DNA from: Chloroflexota bacterium
GTDB taxonomy: Bacteria > Chloroflexota > Dehalococcoidia > DSTF01 > JACRBR01
Assembly: GCA_021813085.1 (NCBI GenBank)
Contig: JAKAMA010000176.1
Span: 1 to 5,665 of the forward strand
Direction of reading: 5' to 3'
Length of the DNA stretch: 5,665 nt
Part shown: one piece after another, positions 4,801 to 5,665 of the stretch
How the letters are laid out: each line of letters opens with the position of its first letter
Numbering within the stretch: the first letter of the stretch is position 1
Position numbers and translations under genes: made by a program
The notes under the pieces: model-generated
Told to the model about the DNA's origin: nothing
The model's database searches: none
What the model saw: only the letters and a program-made list of their open reading frames with translations

Positions 4801-5664
4801 TCAGTCGGCCCCGCGCGGCCGGCCTCCCCGCCTCTCGCCCGCATCGACCGTCGCCGTCGCCGCGGCGGCCGGAGTCGACGCGTCGGTCGGCACGGCCGTG
4901 GGCGTGGGCGACGGCGTCATCGTCGGCGTGGCCGTCCACGCGCGAGGCGTCCCCGTCGCTGTCGGCGTCGGCGTCGCCGCCGGCCCGGCGCACCCCGTGC
5001 TCCCGTCCGCCAGGTCCACGCTGACGTCCGGGCCGTACGTGTTCTGCTGGGGAACGTCCCAGTTGGGAGAGTTGTGCGCCGGGATCGTGAACGTCCCGGT
5101 CGTGGTGTCGCCGCCGTCCGGCGGGCCGTACGTGAACACGTGCAGGGTCACGCAGCCGGCCGCCGCCTTGCGTGCGAACGTGAGGTTAGCGAGCGTCCCC
5201 GCGCTCGTCGTGCTGCCCCCGCCCAGGATGACGCACCCGATGTTCGCCCGCCCTGAGAAGGTCAGCGGCGGCGCGCAGAACGTCGGCGCCCCGCTCGTCT
5301 CCAGGGCGCCGCCCGACGTGCCCCCCTTGTAGGTGAGGAGGCCGGCGTCGAAGGCCACGGTGGCGTTGAACCCGGTGTACGGGTCCTGCGACGCCGATGT
5401 TAGCACCGGCACGATGAGGTTCGCGCCGGACAGCGTCGGCGTCCCGATCGAGATCCGCCCGCCGATGCTCGGCGCCGGCGGCGGCGAGACCGGGCACTGC
5501 GGTGGCGACACCGGCACGGGGCCGCCGGGTGTGCAGGGGTGAGGCGTCGGCGACGGCGGCACGCACGGCGGACTGACTTGGGGCGGCGACGGTGGGCAGG
5601 GTGGCGGCGATGGTGGCGACTGCGGCGTGCAGAAGATGCGGATCGTCGCCTCGACGCGCCCCAC
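4801..5664 (-). CDS. Secreted-type protein with Cys/Pro linker, cohesin-like domain and Thr/Pro tail (partial, N-terminus beyond the right edge)
   Basis: The frame is open from the right edge to a TGA at 4803-4801; 288 codons are visible and the true start lies outside (the GTG at 5664-5662 is probably internal). Numbering from that codon: residues 13-66 are Pro/Ser-rich with Cys at 12, 23, 34, 44 and 57. Residues 68-180 look like a cohesin/CohE-type beta sandwich (GGRISIGTPTLSGANLIVPV, then GFNATVAFDAGLLTY, then GTLANLTFARKAAAGCVTLHVF), with Cys130, 144 and 171. Residues 227-273 are a Thr/Pro/Ala tail of mucin-like type, expected to be exposed and possibly O-glycosylated. The protein then ends in a basic, Gly/Arg-rich 14 residues with no membrane anchor or sorting signal. 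Proteins of this build are frequent in Chloroflexota surface proteomes; the domain call is by pattern only. An export signal would be in the missing N-terminus. Convergent to the DUF1028 gene. Confidence 0.75.
   Translation of the reverse strand: MGRVEATIRIFCTPQSPPSPPPCPPSPPQVSPPCVPPSPTPHPCTPGGPVPVSPPQCPVSPPPAPSIGGRISIGTPTLSGANLIVPVLTSASQDPYTGFNATVAFDAGLLTYKGGTSGGALETSGAPTFCAPPLTFSGRANIGCVILGGGSTTSAGTLANLTFARKAAAGCVTLHVFTYGPPDGGDTTTGTFTIPAHNSPNWDVPQQNTYGPDVSVDLADGSTGCAGPAATPTPTATGTPRAWTATPTMTPSPTPTAVPTDASTPAAAATATVDAGERRGGRPRGAD
4855..4986 (-). repeat. Low-complexity GGCGTC-rich tract encoding the Thr/Pro tail
   Basis: On the plus strand this stretch is built from many near-copies of GGCGTC/GCCGTC units; read on the minus strand it gives the TPTPTATGTP and TPTMTPSPTPTAVPT segments of the exoprotein. 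Such tracts change length easily by slippage and are where assembly errors would gather. Confidence 0.6.
5494..5631 (-). repeat. About 11-residue Cys/Pro repeats of the exoprotein linker
   Basis: The minus-strand protein carries Cys at residues 12, 23, 34, 44 and 57 of the visible part, spaced 11, 11, 10 and 13 residues apart. Each is followed or preceded by Pro/Ser runs such as PPSPPPCPPSPP. The DNA is a matching GGCGGCGA/GGTGG-type imperfect repeat. The period and regular Cys suggest duplication of one unit. Confidence 0.55.
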
Positions 5665-5665
5665 A

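Noticed and set aside
3958..5256. A 432-codon open frame on the plus strand
   Set aside because: Extremely Arg-rich and repetitive; it overlaps the DUF1028 gene in another frame and then runs antisense to the exoprotein gene. It is open only because of high GC.
1..5665. CRISPR array, tRNA, rRNA, riboswitch or insertion sequence
   Set aside because: No regularly spaced repeats, cloverleaf, rRNA core motifs, transposase motifs or terminal inverted repeats were found on reading both strands.

Overview
The window is GC-rich bacterial DNA (about 70% in most of the coding stretches I counted by hand) with densely packed, overlapping genes. The threonine/proline-tailed cohesin-like exoprotein, the DUF1028 protein, the thiolase-like/DUF35 pair and the GT39 membrane glycosyltransferase together resemble uncultured Chloroflexota (Dehalococcoidia-like) genomes. 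That assignment is inference from gene style only; no rRNA or other marker is present.

Layout. (1) Bases 1-1368, minus strand: the N-terminal 456 residues of a multi-pass GT39/ArnT-like glycosyltransferase, running off the left edge. (2) Bases 1369-1516: a divergent promoter region. (3) Bases 1517-4708, plus strand: a six-gene operon in which every junction is a start/stop overlap of 4 or 8 bases. The order is thiolase-like/lipid-transfer protein, a 104-aa unknown protein, a 116-aa HEAT-like unknown protein, a DUF35 zinc-ribbon/OB-fold protein, an 83-aa unknown protein and a DUF1028 protein. (4) Bases 4705-4732: a perfect 28-bp palindrome that contains the stop codon of the DUF1028 gene, followed by a short non-coding gap with a second hairpin. 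(5) Bases 4801-5664, minus strand: the C-terminal part of a secreted-type protein with a Cys/Pro-rich linker, a cohesin-like beta domain and a Thr/Pro tail, running off the right edge.

How the genes may work together. Thiolase-like proteins and DUF35 proteins are known partners in acyl-CoA chemistry (archaeal thiolase/HMG-CoA synthase complexes; the Ltp2-ChsH2 aldolase of steroid side-chain degradation). Here the thiolase-like protein lacks the usual cysteine nucleophile but has tyrosines at places suggestive of the Ltp2 aldolase group, so a C-C lyase or acyl-CoA-binding role is more likely than a classical thiolase. The two partners are separated by a two-gene cassette of lower GC that looks like a foreign pair, possibly toxin/immunity-like, spliced neatly into the translational coupling of the operon. 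This cassette and the palindrome are the most unusual parts of the window.
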